The notes: generated by a model not told the origin, from the sequence alone. A stretch of 49,677 nucleotides of DNA from JAVZOV01 sp049976445 (GCA_049976445.1 JBMFIF010000005.1:1-49677), one strand, 5' to 3'; shown: positions 26,807 through 35,471, counted from the stretch's first letter. A program made the numbers and translations.

Positions 26807-27580
26807 TTACATAAAATTCTTTGCTATTTCCTCTACTCTATATCCATTGAATACTATCTTTCTCAGGGCTTCTGATATTTTTAATGGATCCTTGCTTTGC
26901 CACACATTACGTCCAACAGCTATACCTGAACCACCTGCATCCATTACTCCTTGAACTTGTTTTAGGAATTCAATTTCTGTAGATGCTTTAGGCCCACCGG
27001 ACATGAAAACCTTTACTTTACCAGCAGATTTTACTGCCCATTTAAACGATTCTGTATCACCAGTGTATTTAATTTTGGCACCGTCAGCGCCCAATTCTAA
27101 TGCTAGGCGAGCAGCATATGCAACAATTTCTTTTGCAGTTTCATTTTTTATCATTTGACCCCTTGGGTATGACCAAAGTAAAACACCGAGCCCTCTTTCA
27201 TGAGCTTCACGTCGTATCTTAGCAAACTCTTGGAACATTATATGTTCATGAATACTTCCAGGATATATTGTATAACCAACAGCTTTAGCGCCCAAACTTA
27301 CAGCTTCTTCTACGGTAGAGACTTGAAGAGAAATAGGATCACCGTTTATAAGATTTGTTTTACCGTTTAATTTTAATATTAATGGGACTTTACCATCATA
27401 ATATTTTGATGCAACCCCATAGTGGAGGATTACACCCGTATAACCACCTTTAACTGCAATCTCCATTATAAATGATGGGTCAACGTTCTGTTCATTAAAA
27501 TCAGTCGGACCATGTTCAAAACCATGATCATACGCGAGAAATAGTCCTTTTCCATTCTTTAATAGAGGATCTAAGAACAT
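26807..27580 (-). CDS. Archaeal class I fructose-bisphosphate aldolase
   Basis: DeoC/LacD-type aldolase of archaeal glycolysis/gluconeogenesis. It starts with MFLDPLLKNGKGLFLAYDHG and continues with EHGPTDF; the Schiff-base Lys is expected in GADGAKIKYTGD. The phosphate-binding loops FMSGGPKAS and DAGGSGIAVGRNVWQ lie further on. ATG 27580 is chosen because GGTGA precedes it by a short spacer; an ATG at 27592 would add four residues. About 258 residues is normal. It stands alone; no other sugar-pathway gene is adjacent. Confidence 0.94.
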   Translation of the reverse strand: MFLDPLLKNGKGLFLAYDHGFEHGPTDFNEQNVDPSFIMEIAVKGGYTGVILHYGVASKYYDGKVPLILKLNGKTNLINGDPISLQVSTVEEAVSLGAKAVGYTIYPGSIHEHIMFQEFAKIRREAHERGLGVLLWSYPRGQMIKNETAKEIVAYAARLALELGADGAKIKYTGDTESFKWAVKSAGKVKVFMSGGPKASTEIEFLKQVQGVMDAGGSGIAVGRNVWQSKDPLKISEALRKIVFNGYRVEEIAKNFM

Positions 27581-27690
27581 GTTATTCACCATTCATAAAA
27601 CATAATACTAACTTAAATAGTTTAATTGTAGTAATTCAGATTTTCATGATCTATTTCTTTACTCTGAAGGTGATGTTTATTGTTCTTTTA

Positions 27691-28482
27691 TTAGATTGTT
27701 CTTCTAAATATGGTCATCACTAATGCGATGGATATGTCGCCGAAGATTAATGCTGTGATGAATCCTCCTGTTACAAAAATAAGAAACGGTAACGGCTTCT
27801 CAACCCAGAATGTTTCATATTTATTTATATGAGGTACTCTCTCTTCAATTTTATTAAAGTTTACTTCGCGTGGATCTATTTTTCCATGACCAATTAGTTT
27901 AATTTTTCTTCCTGTCTCATCTTCATTCTCAACGGTTATAGCAAATCTATCTTTTACGAGTTGGTCTTTGCTTATTCTGTATGCTATTAGCAGTAAAAGG
28001 ATTTTTTCTAGGAGTGTTTTTTCATATCCCTCAAATAGTTTTTTGCCTGAAAGATACCAGCATATATTTTTTACTAGGTTGTAAAATACGGCACTTATCG
28101 AGATAAAAATTGAATTGATCAATATTGTCACGATGAATATTGGATTTATGAATATTGGTTGTTTATAGCCCAGCACTTGCATCGGATTGATTATGTGTGT
28201 TATTCCAAGTATCCAGATTAGTTTAGCATCAGCGCCGCCGAAACCTAAGGCATAAAATAATGCTAAGCCTAATACGATTCCGGTACCTGCCGATATTAAT
28301 ACTCGCAATAGTGGGAGGTATCCTAGCATGAGTTCTATAATCGTGAGCATACCTCCTATGGAACCATATATAATCCAGATCCTGTCATCAACTTCTCTTG
28401 TGCGTATATCCATGTATGATGTTAGTATTAAGATTATGAATGTTAATGCTATCTTTGTGATTTCTATAGTTTGGAACCACAT
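27691..28482 (-). CDS. Prepilin/preflagellin peptidase, A24 family
   Basis: A membrane aspartyl protease that removes the class III signal peptide from archaeal pilins, archaellins or sugar-binding proteins. The two catalytic Asp sites are in SYMDIRTREVDDRIW (near residue 25) and GFGGADAKL (near residue 80). Several membrane spans surround them. A soluble insertion near residues 185-235 and a final span give a total of 263 residues, longer than minimal enzymes. No pilin gene or secretion ATPase is present in the window. Confidence 0.9.
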   Translation of the reverse strand: MWFQTIEITKIALTFIILILTSYMDIRTREVDDRIWIIYGSIGGMLTIIELMLGYLPLLRVLISAGTGIVLGLALFYALGFGGADAKLIWILGITHIINPMQVLGYKQPIFINPIFIVTILINSIFISISAVFYNLVKNICWYLSGKKLFEGYEKTLLEKILLLLIAYRISKDQLVKDRFAITVENEDETGRKIKLIGHGKIDPREVNFNKIEERVPHINKYETFWVEKPLPFLIFVTGGFITALIFGDISIALVMTIFRRTI

Positions 28483-28542
28483 CTCATATAGATAGAATAC
28501 AAAAATATTTTAACCTAGCTTGTTTAAGAAATATGAGAATCG

Positions 28543-29049
28543 ATGAATACACAACGTACTAAAAAGCATAATAATATGCGTATTTTGTTTGTTACAGTAA
28601 TAGCATACTTAGTTTTAGTGTATCTTTTTACTTCTGTGTATCTGATTAGATATTATGGGTATAGTTTTACGCTTGTGGTATTAGTTGGATCTCTGACATC
28701 ATTGATAACTTTTGGATTTTCATGGTATGTTTATATGGTATTATTAAGTACGTTTAATAGATTAAACCGTAGATATGTGATCATGGGGCTTCTTATTTTG
28801 CTTGTTCCTATAGAATTGTTTTATATAATTCCTGTGTTTTATGGCGAAATTATAATATATTCTATTAAACCTATGTTTCCGTATACATCATACCTACTTG
28901 AACAATTAGAAGACTTACCTAGTATAACACAGTTTATTATCATGTGGATTGTTCCGATGATTATTATTCCAGTTTCATTTTATGTTTATTCAAGAAGAAT
29001 TGAGAGGCCTATACTTATTAAAGAGAGGAAAAAAGCAAGAAAGTCATAG
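28543..29049 (+). CDS. Four-span membrane protein of unknown function
   Basis: This protein (168 residues) has hydrophobic segments near residues 13-32, 40-65, 79-98 and 130-148. The ends are basic (NTQRTKKHNN and RPILIKERKKARKS). No motif is recognised. It is divergent from the prepilin peptidase with about 60 bp between starts, and its stop region overlaps that of the convergent PfkB gene by 6 bp. Confidence 0.6.
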   Translation: MNTQRTKKHNNMRILFVTVIAYLVLVYLFTSVYLIRYYGYSFTLVVLVGSLTSLITFGFSWYVYMVLLSTFNRLNRRYVIMGLLILLVPIELFYIIPVFYGEIIIYSIKPMFPYTSYLLEQLEDLPSITQFIIMWIVPMIIIPVSFYVYSRRIERPILIKERKKARKS

Positions 29050-29946
29050 TTTTTTGTATTTTTCGTAGATATTTTGTGCTAAGTCTATTATATCATTTTG
29101 ATTTAGATTCATGATTTTATTTATGCCATATAGCTTACTAGAACCTGCTAGTGCTGAACCAGCCATTCCTAATGCTGTTGCCCATAGTATGTCATCACTC
29201 TTAACGTACTCTGCTATTGTTATACCTCCTAAAATATCACCCATTCCTGTATTTTCTATAATGCTTATGTTAGGCGCTGGCATGAAGTACACATTATTCT
29301 TTTTCATTATTATAACACCGTTTTCTCCCATCGTTAGAAGTACTATGTTATTTCCATAGTTTGATATTTTACTCGCAGCTTCTATTGGATTTTTTGTTTC
29401 TGCCAGTATTGGTGCTTCCTCTGTATCAACCTTTATTACGTCAAAATATTTTATGAAAGATATATCATTTGGGCGTTTAAGCTTGACTGTTCCATCACTG
29501 GTAAATGTTCTAAGATACCCCTGTGGATCAAGATATTTTATTGGAAAGTTTGTGACGAAATCCTTTATACTATTGAATTTAAGTTCTCCAGTAATAGAAT
29601 TTAATATCAGAGCATCAGCATCTACTAAAAGTTCATTCACATCTGGCTCATCACATTTATATAATAGTTTTAACTCTCTTTTATTATTAATGATTTTGAT
29701 TCTGAACTTTGTTGTTCGTGCTGTAAGAGATCTATAATTTTTTCCCAAGCTAATGTTTTTTGAGAAAAACATTCTTAAGTATTCTTCAGGAAAATCATAA
29801 CCTATTCGAGATACTGCTTTTACATTTGCATTAAAAATTGTTGCTGCGAAACCTGCATAACTTGGTGAACCACCTAACGATGTAAATCTCTTCTCTCGCA
29901 AGATTATTTCATCAATTGTTATGAACCCAGCTATGACCAATTTCAT
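29044..29946 (-). CDS. PfkB-family carbohydrate/nucleoside kinase
   Basis: Ribokinase-fold kinase that phosphorylates a sugar or nucleoside. Signatures are LGGSPSYAGFAATIF near the N-terminus, VDADALILNSITGE, and the anion hole/catalytic loop ENTGMGDILGGITIAEY, whose Asp is the expected base. About 300 residues is normal. Substrate cannot be fixed; the first motif has LGGSPSYA rather than the ribokinase GGxxxN, so a different acceptor is plausible. It starts at ATG 29946. Confidence 0.88.
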   Translation of the reverse strand: MKLVIAGFITIDEIILREKRFTSLGGSPSYAGFAATIFNANVKAVSRIGYDFPEEYLRMFFSKNISLGKNYRSLTARTTKFRIKIINNKRELKLLYKCDEPDVNELLVDADALILNSITGELKFNSIKDFVTNFPIKYLDPQGYLRTFTSDGTVKLKRPNDISFIKYFDVIKVDTEEAPILAETKNPIEAASKISNYGNNIVLLTMGENGVIIMKKNNVYFMPAPNISIIENTGMGDILGGITIAEYVKSDDILWATALGMAGSALAGSSKLYGINKIMNLNQNDIIDLAQNIYEKYKKL

Positions 29947-29998
29947 TTATACCACAAACACTATCTATTTTAGAGGTATATTTCTTTATGACTTACAA

Positions 29999-31108
29999 TT
30001 AGAGCTCTTTTGAGAATTCTTTAATTATTGGGTCGATTATAAAATATCCTCCATCTCTTTTTTCGATGATACTAAGTTTAAGTAAAGTTTCTAATGCTCT
30101 AGATATCTGACTGTTTGTAACCGGCTTATTCATCCATGACTCGACATCCATTTTAATATCCTTCCAATAAGTACTGCCTCTAGCTATGGATCTAAGTATA
30201 AGCCCATAGTATCTTGATGTTTGTAAAAGTTTTTGAATTTCATTTCTAACCATGCCCTTAGCCATATCAATGACAGACTCTATAACTTCGTCATTAAGCT
30301 TTTTTATTTTAATTGAAGTGTTACCGATTAATGTAAGCCATCCAACTATACCATCTAATTTATCCACAATTTTTTTAAGCATATCAACGTTAACATTCAT
30401 TCCATACTCGTTAAAGCCAGCCTCTAAATAAGATATAGACTTATCTTCACTAAACCTCTCTAATATTAATTCTCCTCTACCTCTTCCATAAAGTGGACTT
30501 TCATAATCTTCTGTTCCAATAAAATCTGTGAGCAACCCCATTTCAGATCCTGTAAGCAAAAACTTTATACGCGATAGATTATCATAGCAATAAGCTATAA
30601 TCTTTCTAAAATCTATCTTTCCTTTCCCTCCCTTCATGTTTCTAAGTAACTGTGCTTCATCAATAGCTATTACCAGATACCTATCTTCCTTCTCCATCCA
30701 CTCATTTATAGAATTAAAAAGGGAAGAAAGAAGAAGTCCTTTCTTACTCCAATCAAACTCAACTTGCATACCCATAATTTGTACACCCTTTATCATTCTC
30801 AGGACATCTTTTAATTTAGTCCAAGTAGATGATAGACGAGTGAACTCATCAGATAAAATCTTGTATAAAACAAACTTCGAGTATCCCTCTATATCTAATC
30901 TTCGAGCATCAATGTATATCCATGGTTGTTTAAGTTCATTTAAACAAGTCTTAAGAAGCGACGTTTTCCCTACTCTTCTGATACCAAATAATAGTATTAA
31001 GGGAATATCAGAATTTAACATATTTGCTAATTTATTAAGCTCTGCATCTCTTCCGTAAAGTTCTTGTCTATTTTCTTTAGGTCTTAAATCAAAAAGAATA
31101 AGTATCAC
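29999..31108 (-). CDS. Archaeal ATPase (pfam01637-like STAND/AAA-type)
   Basis: A P-loop ATPase of the archaeal ATPase group. LFDLRPKENRQELYGRDAEL at the start is typical of it. Next come Walker A FGIRRVGKTSLL, a Walker B region LVIAIDEAQLL, a sensor-like KFLLTGSEMGLL, and a C-terminal winged helix (SQISRALETLLKLSIIEKR). Members are often expanded in archaea and their function is largely unknown. It starts with GTG 31108, which lies inside the first copy of a 19-bp tandem repeat. Leader and start thus overlap a repeat, which could affect expression. Confidence 0.87.
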   Translation of the reverse strand: MILILFDLRPKENRQELYGRDAELNKLANMLNSDIPLILLFGIRRVGKTSLLKTCLNELKQPWIYIDARRLDIEGYSKFVLYKILSDEFTRLSSTWTKLKDVLRMIKGVQIMGMQVEFDWSKKGLLLSSLFNSINEWMEKEDRYLVIAIDEAQLLRNMKGGKGKIDFRKIIAYCYDNLSRIKFLLTGSEMGLLTDFIGTEDYESPLYGRGRGELILERFSEDKSISYLEAGFNEYGMNVNVDMLKKIVDKLDGIVGWLTLIGNTSIKIKKLNDEVIESVIDMAKGMVRNEIQKLLQTSRYYGLILRSIARGSTYWKDIKMDVESWMNKPVTNSQISRALETLLKLSIIEKRDGGYFIIDPIIKEFSKEL

Positions 31109-31137
31109 CCCTAATACTAAGTATCACCCCTAATACT
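31100..31137. repeat. Exact tandem duplication, 2 x 19 bp
   Basis: Two exact copies of AAGTATCACCCCTAATACT (31100-31118 and 31119-31137). Further AGTATTA half-sites occur just beyond (31160-31180). The repeat covers the GTG start and upstream region of the ATPase gene. It could be an operator or a replication-slippage product. Confidence 0.85.
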
Positions 31138-31236
31138 TAAGCTTTATTCATTACATCTAAGTATTAATCTAAGTATTAATTATTAACAAACGGTAAAATA
31201 CTTAAATTTAAGTGAGTTACATTATAAGGAAGTATT

Positions 31237-32037
31237 ATGAGATTAATGTTTAAAGATAAAAGAGTATTAGTTACAGCATCTACAAGTGGTATTGGTTACA
31301 CTATTGCTAAAAGATTTTTTGAGGAAGGAGCTAAGATAGTTATATCATCAAGGAATCCCGATCATATATCTAAAGCAATACAACGTTTAACTAAAGGAAA
31401 AATTTCGTCAAATGTATATGGTATTCCTTGTGATTTAACAGTTTATGATGATGTGAAAAGATTAGTTACACAAACTATAGAATTTTTAGGCGGCATTGAC
31501 ATTTTTGTATATAATTCTGGAAACCCTGACAATGAACCTGCAACATTCTTTGAAACGTATCCATCAGATTGGGAGTACGCAGTAAAACTTTACACGCTAA
31601 GCCCTGTGTGGTTAACATTAGAGATCGCTCCTTATATGATTAAGCAAGGTTATGGTAGAATTATTTTTCTCGGATCCGTCAGTATAAAAGAGCCCATGTC
31701 CATATTAGCTCTTGCAGATGTTACACGCATATCAATACTTCCGTTAACAAAACTATTAGCAAAAGAATTAGGTACAAAAGGAATTCTCGTTAATGCCGTA
31801 TTACCAGGCTCTTTTATGACCGAAGGAGCAAAAAGACTCATAGAACGTCTTGCCCAAAGAGAAAGAAAATCTAAAAAGAGTATTAAAAAAGAAATAGCAT
31901 CTTTAGCATCACTAAATCGTTTTGGTTCCCCACGAGAGCTAGCAAATGTTGTACTATTCTTAGCATCAGATGCCGCATCATTCATAAATGGTTCCGTAAT
32001 CACAGTAGATGGTGGCATGTCTCATTCAATATTTTAA
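31237..32037 (+). CDS. Short-chain dehydrogenase/reductase lacking the YxxxK pair
   Basis: Rossmann-fold SDR protein. It has the cofactor motif VTASTSGIGYTIAKRFFEEG, SSRN after the second strand (favouring NADP), and YNSGN. The strand ending IIFLGSVS keeps the catalytic Ser. The Tyr and Lys of the YxxxK motif are replaced: the aligned stretch reads LALADVTRISI (A-x-x-x-R). The C-terminal half shows LVNAVLPGSFMTEG and a typical ending, FINGSVITVDGGMSHS. A TATA-like CTTAAATT at 31201-31208 predicts a nearly leaderless transcript from ATG 31237. Confidence 0.88.
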   Translation: MRLMFKDKRVLVTASTSGIGYTIAKRFFEEGAKIVISSRNPDHISKAIQRLTKGKISSNVYGIPCDLTVYDDVKRLVTQTIEFLGGIDIFVYNSGNPDNEPATFFETYPSDWEYAVKLYTLSPVWLTLEIAPYMIKQGYGRIIFLGSVSIKEPMSILALADVTRISILPLTKLLAKELGTKGILVNAVLPGSFMTEGAKRLIERLAQRERKSKKSIKKEIASLASLNRFGSPRELANVVLFLASDAASFINGSVITVDGGMSHSIF

Positions 32038-32173
32038 ATAGATACACTAGAACATCTTCAATTGATTAACACTAAACATCATTATTGTCAATGCTTTAAC
32101 ACTATAAGTTATTCATAATTTTTATCAATTACTTCAATAATAACTTTAAAAATCTTTAAAGAATAATTAAAAT

Positions 32174-32593
32174 ATGTTAGACTGGGAAGAATATTCAAGG
32201 TGGTTAGAATCTGCTGAAAAAACGCTCGAAAGTGCAAAAAGAGAAACGGATAATAATTGGTCATGCTTTAAAGCTGAACAATCAGCACAACTAGCAATAA
32301 AAGGTCTTTTAATACTTCTTGGAAAAAATTATTTTGGGCATGATATACTAACTTTAATCAAAAAAACAGAAATAAACATAGAGAAAAATATTCTAGAGTG
32401 TGCACTGTATCTAGGAAGACTTTACATCCCAACCAGATATCCAGATGCTTTACCAGGTTCCACACCCTATGCTTATTACACTGAGGAAGATAAAAGAAAG
32501 GCTATTGAATGTGCTGAAAAGATATTAAGTTGGGTGATTAATATTGGAGAAAATCTTAAAAGAAAGGAAAAAACAAAGAAACAGCATAATTAA
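32174..32593 (+). CDS. HEPN-domain protein of a HEPN/MNT pair
   Basis: An all-helical HEPN protein (139 residues) with AEKTLESAKRE, the core helix SCFKAEQSAQLAIKGLLIL, and a HEPN-type ending, YIPTRYPDALPGSTPYAYY. HEPN and MNT proteins encoded together often act as a toxin-antitoxin pair. The RX4-6H nuclease motif is not visible: the Arg in TRYPDAL has no His at the right distance. RNase activity is therefore doubtful. The 3' end overlaps the MNT gene by 50 bp. Confidence 0.83.
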   Translation: MLDWEEYSRWLESAEKTLESAKRETDNNWSCFKAEQSAQLAIKGLLILLGKNYFGHDILTLIKKTEINIEKNILECALYLGRLYIPTRYPDALPGSTPYAYYTEEDKRKAIECAEKILSWVINIGENLKRKEKTKKQHN

Positions 32594-32906
32594 AGAGGTT
32601 AGAACGTTTGCTAAAAAAGTTAAGAGAAAATTAGGGAAAGTTACCATAGTACTCTATGGAAGTTACGTCAGAGGAGATTTCAATTTATGGAGTGACGTTG
32701 ATATATTAATAATAAGCGAAGCATTCAATAACTTAAGATTTCTAGACAGATACGAACTCTTCAAAAACGAAGAAAAACCAGGCTTCGAACCAAAACCCTA
32801 TACCCCAGAAGAATTTAAACAAATAATAAATAAGATAGGATGGAAAGAAGCACTAAAAGACAAAATCATTTTAATTGACGATTATAAACTCTTTAATGAA
32901 AAATAA
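32544..32906 (+). CDS. MNT-type minimal nucleotidyltransferase
   Basis: A 120-residue minimal nucleotidyltransferase with the signature LYGSYVRGDFNLWSDVDILI (GSxxRGxxxxxSDxD), including both metal-binding Asp residues. Such proteins can transfer AMP to their HEPN partner and so neutralise it. The C-terminal part contains KPYTPEEFKQIINK, common in archaeal members. It overlaps the HEPN gene by 50 bp in another frame, so coupling is likely. An internal start further on is possible. Confidence 0.87.
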   Translation: MEKILKERKKQRNSIIKEVRTFAKKVKRKLGKVTIVLYGSYVRGDFNLWSDVDILIISEAFNNLRFLDRYELFKNEEKPGFEPKPYTPEEFKQIINKIGWKEALKDKIILIDDYKLFNEK

Positions 32907-33034
32907 CCCTCTCACTTCCAAGACTATTCAAACACAGCAGATCACTCCTCACTAAAATATTATAAAAACCATAAATCAACATCTTTAACCTAATTTAGAG
33001 ATGGTTTCAAAATATTTAATCTTTTCGCTTTTCA

Positions 33035-33064
33035 TGCTTTGTTGCATAATTCTGATGTAGTTTT
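33035..33064 (+). mobile_element. Partial end of a family A element
   Basis: Thirty bases beginning TGCTTTGTTGCATAATT and ending GTAGTTTT match the end of family A elements. The remainder is missing, and the family B copy follows directly at 33065. No target duplication is left. Confidence 0.7.
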
Positions 33065-33154
33065 GGTAGTCTTTGCATGTCATGGCAAAGTTTTAGTGCC
33101 CTGTTCTATAAGTAGTTGTGTAAGAAAATTTTATCATGACAAGCTGAGACTACC
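33065..33154. mobile_element. Family B MITE-like element, second copy
   Basis: A 90-bp unit from GGTAGTCT to AGACTACC, the same length as the copy at 16991-17080. Inside the ends, TGTCATG and CATGACA also pair. The flanking 8-mers (GTAGTTTT and GGTTTATG) do not match, so rearrangement followed insertion. It lies inside the IS5-like remnant. Confidence 0.8.
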
Positions 33155-33401
33155 GGTTTATGGGGTGGGAGTGTCTTGATAATGTTCCATTCAACGTCGC
33201 TAAGCTCACGGAATTCCATAGATAAAGGATAGAAAGTAAGGCTTAAATATTCTGAAACCATCTCAGAGTGCTTAAGGAAAGTAAGGCTAGAAAAGGAAGA
33301 GAAAGTGGAAGTTATTGCAAGCTTGAGGTCTGCAATAAGGAACTTAAATTCTAGAGAATAAATTTATACTTTCTTCAACTACTTATCGTTGTAGACTGAA
33401 T

Positions 33402-33604
33402 TGCTTTGTTGCATAATTCGTGCGTAGTTTTATGATGCGTTTAATGTGTTTCCTCCAATTTGACGACACTTTGTGATGAAACTTGATGTGAACAGTTAAA
33501 AATGCTCATCAAAACCGTGAGAAAACATCATCAAACTCTCAACACACAAGAATTCTCAACATCAAAAACACATCAAAAACAAGTCAGAATTATGCAACAA
33601 AGCA
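33402..33604 (-). mobile_element. Family A MITE-like element, inverted copy
   Basis: A 203-bp element with near-perfect ends (TGCTTTGTTGCATAATTC and GAATTATGCAACAAAGCA). Its interior is the reverse complement of the copy at 49114-49306; the block with GTTTAATGTGTTTCCTC is shared. No matching target duplication flanks it. A 62-codon reading frame inside is not considered a gene. Confidence 0.82.
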
Positions 33605-33779
33605 TAAAGAACAAAACCCAAATAAAAAACACACTACACGCAACAACACAAGACCATCAACAAGAAAAAGTAGCATACGCTACCCATTAACACAGTTTTT
33701 CGATGCGCCTATTTACTGTGGGTAGTGGAGTTTAAGCAAAAGGTTGATTTGAAGAACTATGACTGATTTTTAAACATTA

Positions 33780-34199
33780 TTATAATAGTTTTTGTTTAAG
33801 TAAGTTTATGACGTCTGTTTTTATCGATGAAACCTCAACACTCATAGCCCTAACAACATTACTCAGATCATCAATCCTCCCACCCAGATCATCAATCCTC
33901 TTATCAACATAATGCTTTACATCCTCAAACCTCCTGTTCACATCATCAAACCTCTTATCAACATCCTCAAACCTCTTATCGATGTAAGCTTTCATGTCTT
34001 CGAGTCTTTTGTCGATTTCGTTGAACCTTCCTTCCATTATTTCTTGTCTTCTGTTCATCATGTCTATTAGGAGTATTGTGATCTCTGTATCCGTTAATTT
34101 CTTGCCTGAGACAACTTTCTTGCCTATCCTTTCAACGGCCTCGTTTAGTATAGATGTTAGCAATTTTTCACTGACGCTCTCAACCAATTGACCACTCAT
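33780..34199 (-). CDS. Coiled-coil protein with repeated RFEDV/RFDDV units
   Basis: The N-terminus (ATG 34199, MSGQLVESVSEKLL) is a helical domain, and the rest is a long coiled coil. From about residue 65 on, a seven-residue unit of the form DKRFEDV / NRRFDDV / DKRIDDL repeats, giving regular heptads with Phe, Val, Ile and Leu at core positions. Similar repeats occur in many archaeal hypothetical proteins of unknown function, near mobile elements or in membrane-linked systems. An upstream ATG at 34256 would run into the family A element and is rejected. It sits alone in the island. Confidence 0.7.
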   Translation of the reverse strand: MSGQLVESVSEKLLTSILNEAVERIGKKVVSGKKLTDTEITILLIDMMNRRQEIMEGRFNEIDKRLEDMKAYIDKRFEDVDKRFDDVNRRFEDVKHYVDKRIDDLGGRIDDLSNVVRAMSVEVSSIKTDVINLLKQKLL

Positions 34200-34243
34200 G
34201 AGTTTATTATAAAAAACCCAACATAAATACTTTACGTACCCCC

Positions 34244-34436
34244 TGCTTTGTTGCATAATTTTGATGTGCTTTCTATGTTGAGTATTCTTGTGTGTTGATA
34301 ATTTGATAACGTTTTCTCACAGTTTTGATGAACACTCCCAACTGACATACACCAAACCACATCAATAAGTATTATGAGATTGGGGGGAATGTGTGAAACG
34401 CTCCACAAAACCACGCACGAATTATGCAACAAAGCA
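34244..34436 (+). mobile_element. Family A MITE-like element next to the transposase remnant
   Basis: A 193-bp copy beginning TGCTTTGTTGCATAATT and ending GAATTATGCAACAAAGCA, in the same orientation as the copy at 49114. Left and right flanking 8-mers (GTACCCCC and GGCCACTC) differ. It directly abuts the C-terminal end of the IS1595-like pseudogene. Confidence 0.82.
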
Positions 34437-34469
34437 GGCCACTCTTTAAATAACTTTTCAGGACTAAAC

Positions 34470-35353
34470 TACTCCTCAGAACAACTGACAAACACACGAA
34501 AACAAAAACAATCTTCAAAACCTCCTCAATAGCCCTCACAAACCCCATCCCCTTACACAACACCTAAAAGCAGACAAATACAAGCCTAAATTATCCCTAC
34601 ACACCCCACGATGAACACCAAGCCAAATCCTGAGCAAAGAAGACCTACTCTCACAATTGTTAACGTGAGCCTCACCCCTAACCTACTCACCCTTCGAATG
34701 ATTAACAGCCTCATGATCATACCCAGCTTCACCAAGATCTATGCCTTGAAGCAGTCTATATAGGATAGTTGAGCCCTTAGAAACGCGCCTCTCTATGATC
34801 TTTAGGGCTATTTCAGCCTCCACGTCGCTGGATGGGATGTAGTCCTCTTGTCCACCCCTCTCGACCAGGATGAAGATGACTGGCTTGTCTTGGTTCCATG
34901 TTCCGCGTCCGCGCTTCTTCAAGCCCCTGCGCCTAGGCTTTCTGCCGAGCCTCTTGATGCGCTCGCTGTTGTTCCTGCCCTTCAGGCCAGCCGTCACGTA
35001 GACCTCGTCAGACTTGACGGCCCCACTCATCTTAACAGGTTGTGTTTCCTTCCTGAGGTTGATCATGAGCTTCTTTACTGCCCTGAACATGTAGCTTCAG
35101 TTCAGGATTCTGCTGATGTTGAGGATTGAGTTGTGTAGTATGAGGAAGAGTATGGTGAGGAGGAAACATTCTCTGAGGCTTAATCTTGAGTAGTGGTTAT
35201 TTTTGTCTTATCGTTGAAGGTTCTTTTGCAGGCTTTGTAGATGTAACGTTTGAGTCCGTGTTTATAATTTCCATGTCCTTTTATCATCCTTGATCTGCAT
35301 CTGGGGCAATACATGCCGTTTTGCCACCTGATGGTTCTAAAAAGTTTTGACAT
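34470..35353 (-). pseudogene. Decayed IS1595-like (ISXO2-type) transposase
   Basis: Read on the minus strand it starts at 35353 with RTIRWQNGMYCPRC, a zinc-ribbon motif whose second pair is damaged (YKAC for CKAC). Then come SLRECFLLTILFLILHNS and VKSDEVYVTAGLKGRNN with the catalytic DE region, FILVERGG, and the C-terminal HVNNCESRSSLLRIWLGVHR with the expected catalytic Glu, as in ISXO2-like transposases. The frame is broken several times: a shift after the zinc ribbon, TGA near 35097, two shifts near 34760 in the Y-x-D-C-F-K-A segment, TAG at 34683, and another near 34560. The segment 34921-34980 has 38 G+C of 60, far above its surroundings, which suggests origin outside this genome. Confidence 0.88.
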
Positions 35354-35471
35354 GCTTTCTCACTTGATAAAAGAGTTAGTATTTTCATTAGGTAAAGTAT
35401 AAGAGGGACGGCCACAAAAATTTTACTTAAGAGCGTTAATTTTAGGGGTTATAGGAGGAAAACCCCCTATA

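Larger units (their letters stand above)
32998..33264 (-). mobile_element. IS5-like element remnant with terminal inverted repeats
   Basis: The ends are 22-bp inverted repeats with one mismatch, starting GAGATGGTTTCA at 32998 and ending TGAAACCATCTC at 33264. Inside, on the minus strand from 33219, MEFRELSDVEWNIIKTL-PP resembles the first residues of IS5-family transposases (LSDxEWxxIxPLLPP). The reading frame then stops being transposase, because a family A end and a family B element occupy the centre. Most of the transposase is gone, so this is a solo remnant. Confidence 0.7.
32907..33779. other. Gene-free mobile-element region (873 bp)
   Basis: No intact gene. It contains an IS5-like remnant (32998-33264) with a family A end and a family B copy nested inside, then a family A element (33402-33604). 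Between 33270 and 33360 a short plus-strand reading frame without a start ends in VIASLRSAIRNLNSRE, perhaps the tail of a lost gene. A short hairpin, GTAGC/GCTAC, lies near 33670-33685. Nothing else is recognised. Confidence 0.6.

Noticed and set aside
27630..27690. Second C/D-box-like candidate (CATGATC, CTGA, GTGATGT)
   Set aside because: No D box (CTGA) follows at the right distance, and the C box has more than one mismatch.
33270..33360. Short plus-strand frame ending VIASLRSAIRNLNSRE
   Set aside because: It has no start codon and begins in the IS5-like end; at best it is a remnant.
33502..33690. 62-codon plus-strand frame
   Set aside because: It lies mostly inside a family A element and has repetitive Thr/His/Gln composition.
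34372..34563. 63-codon minus-strand frame
   Set aside because: Its first part is the shifted C-terminal end of the decayed transposase, and it runs into the family A element.
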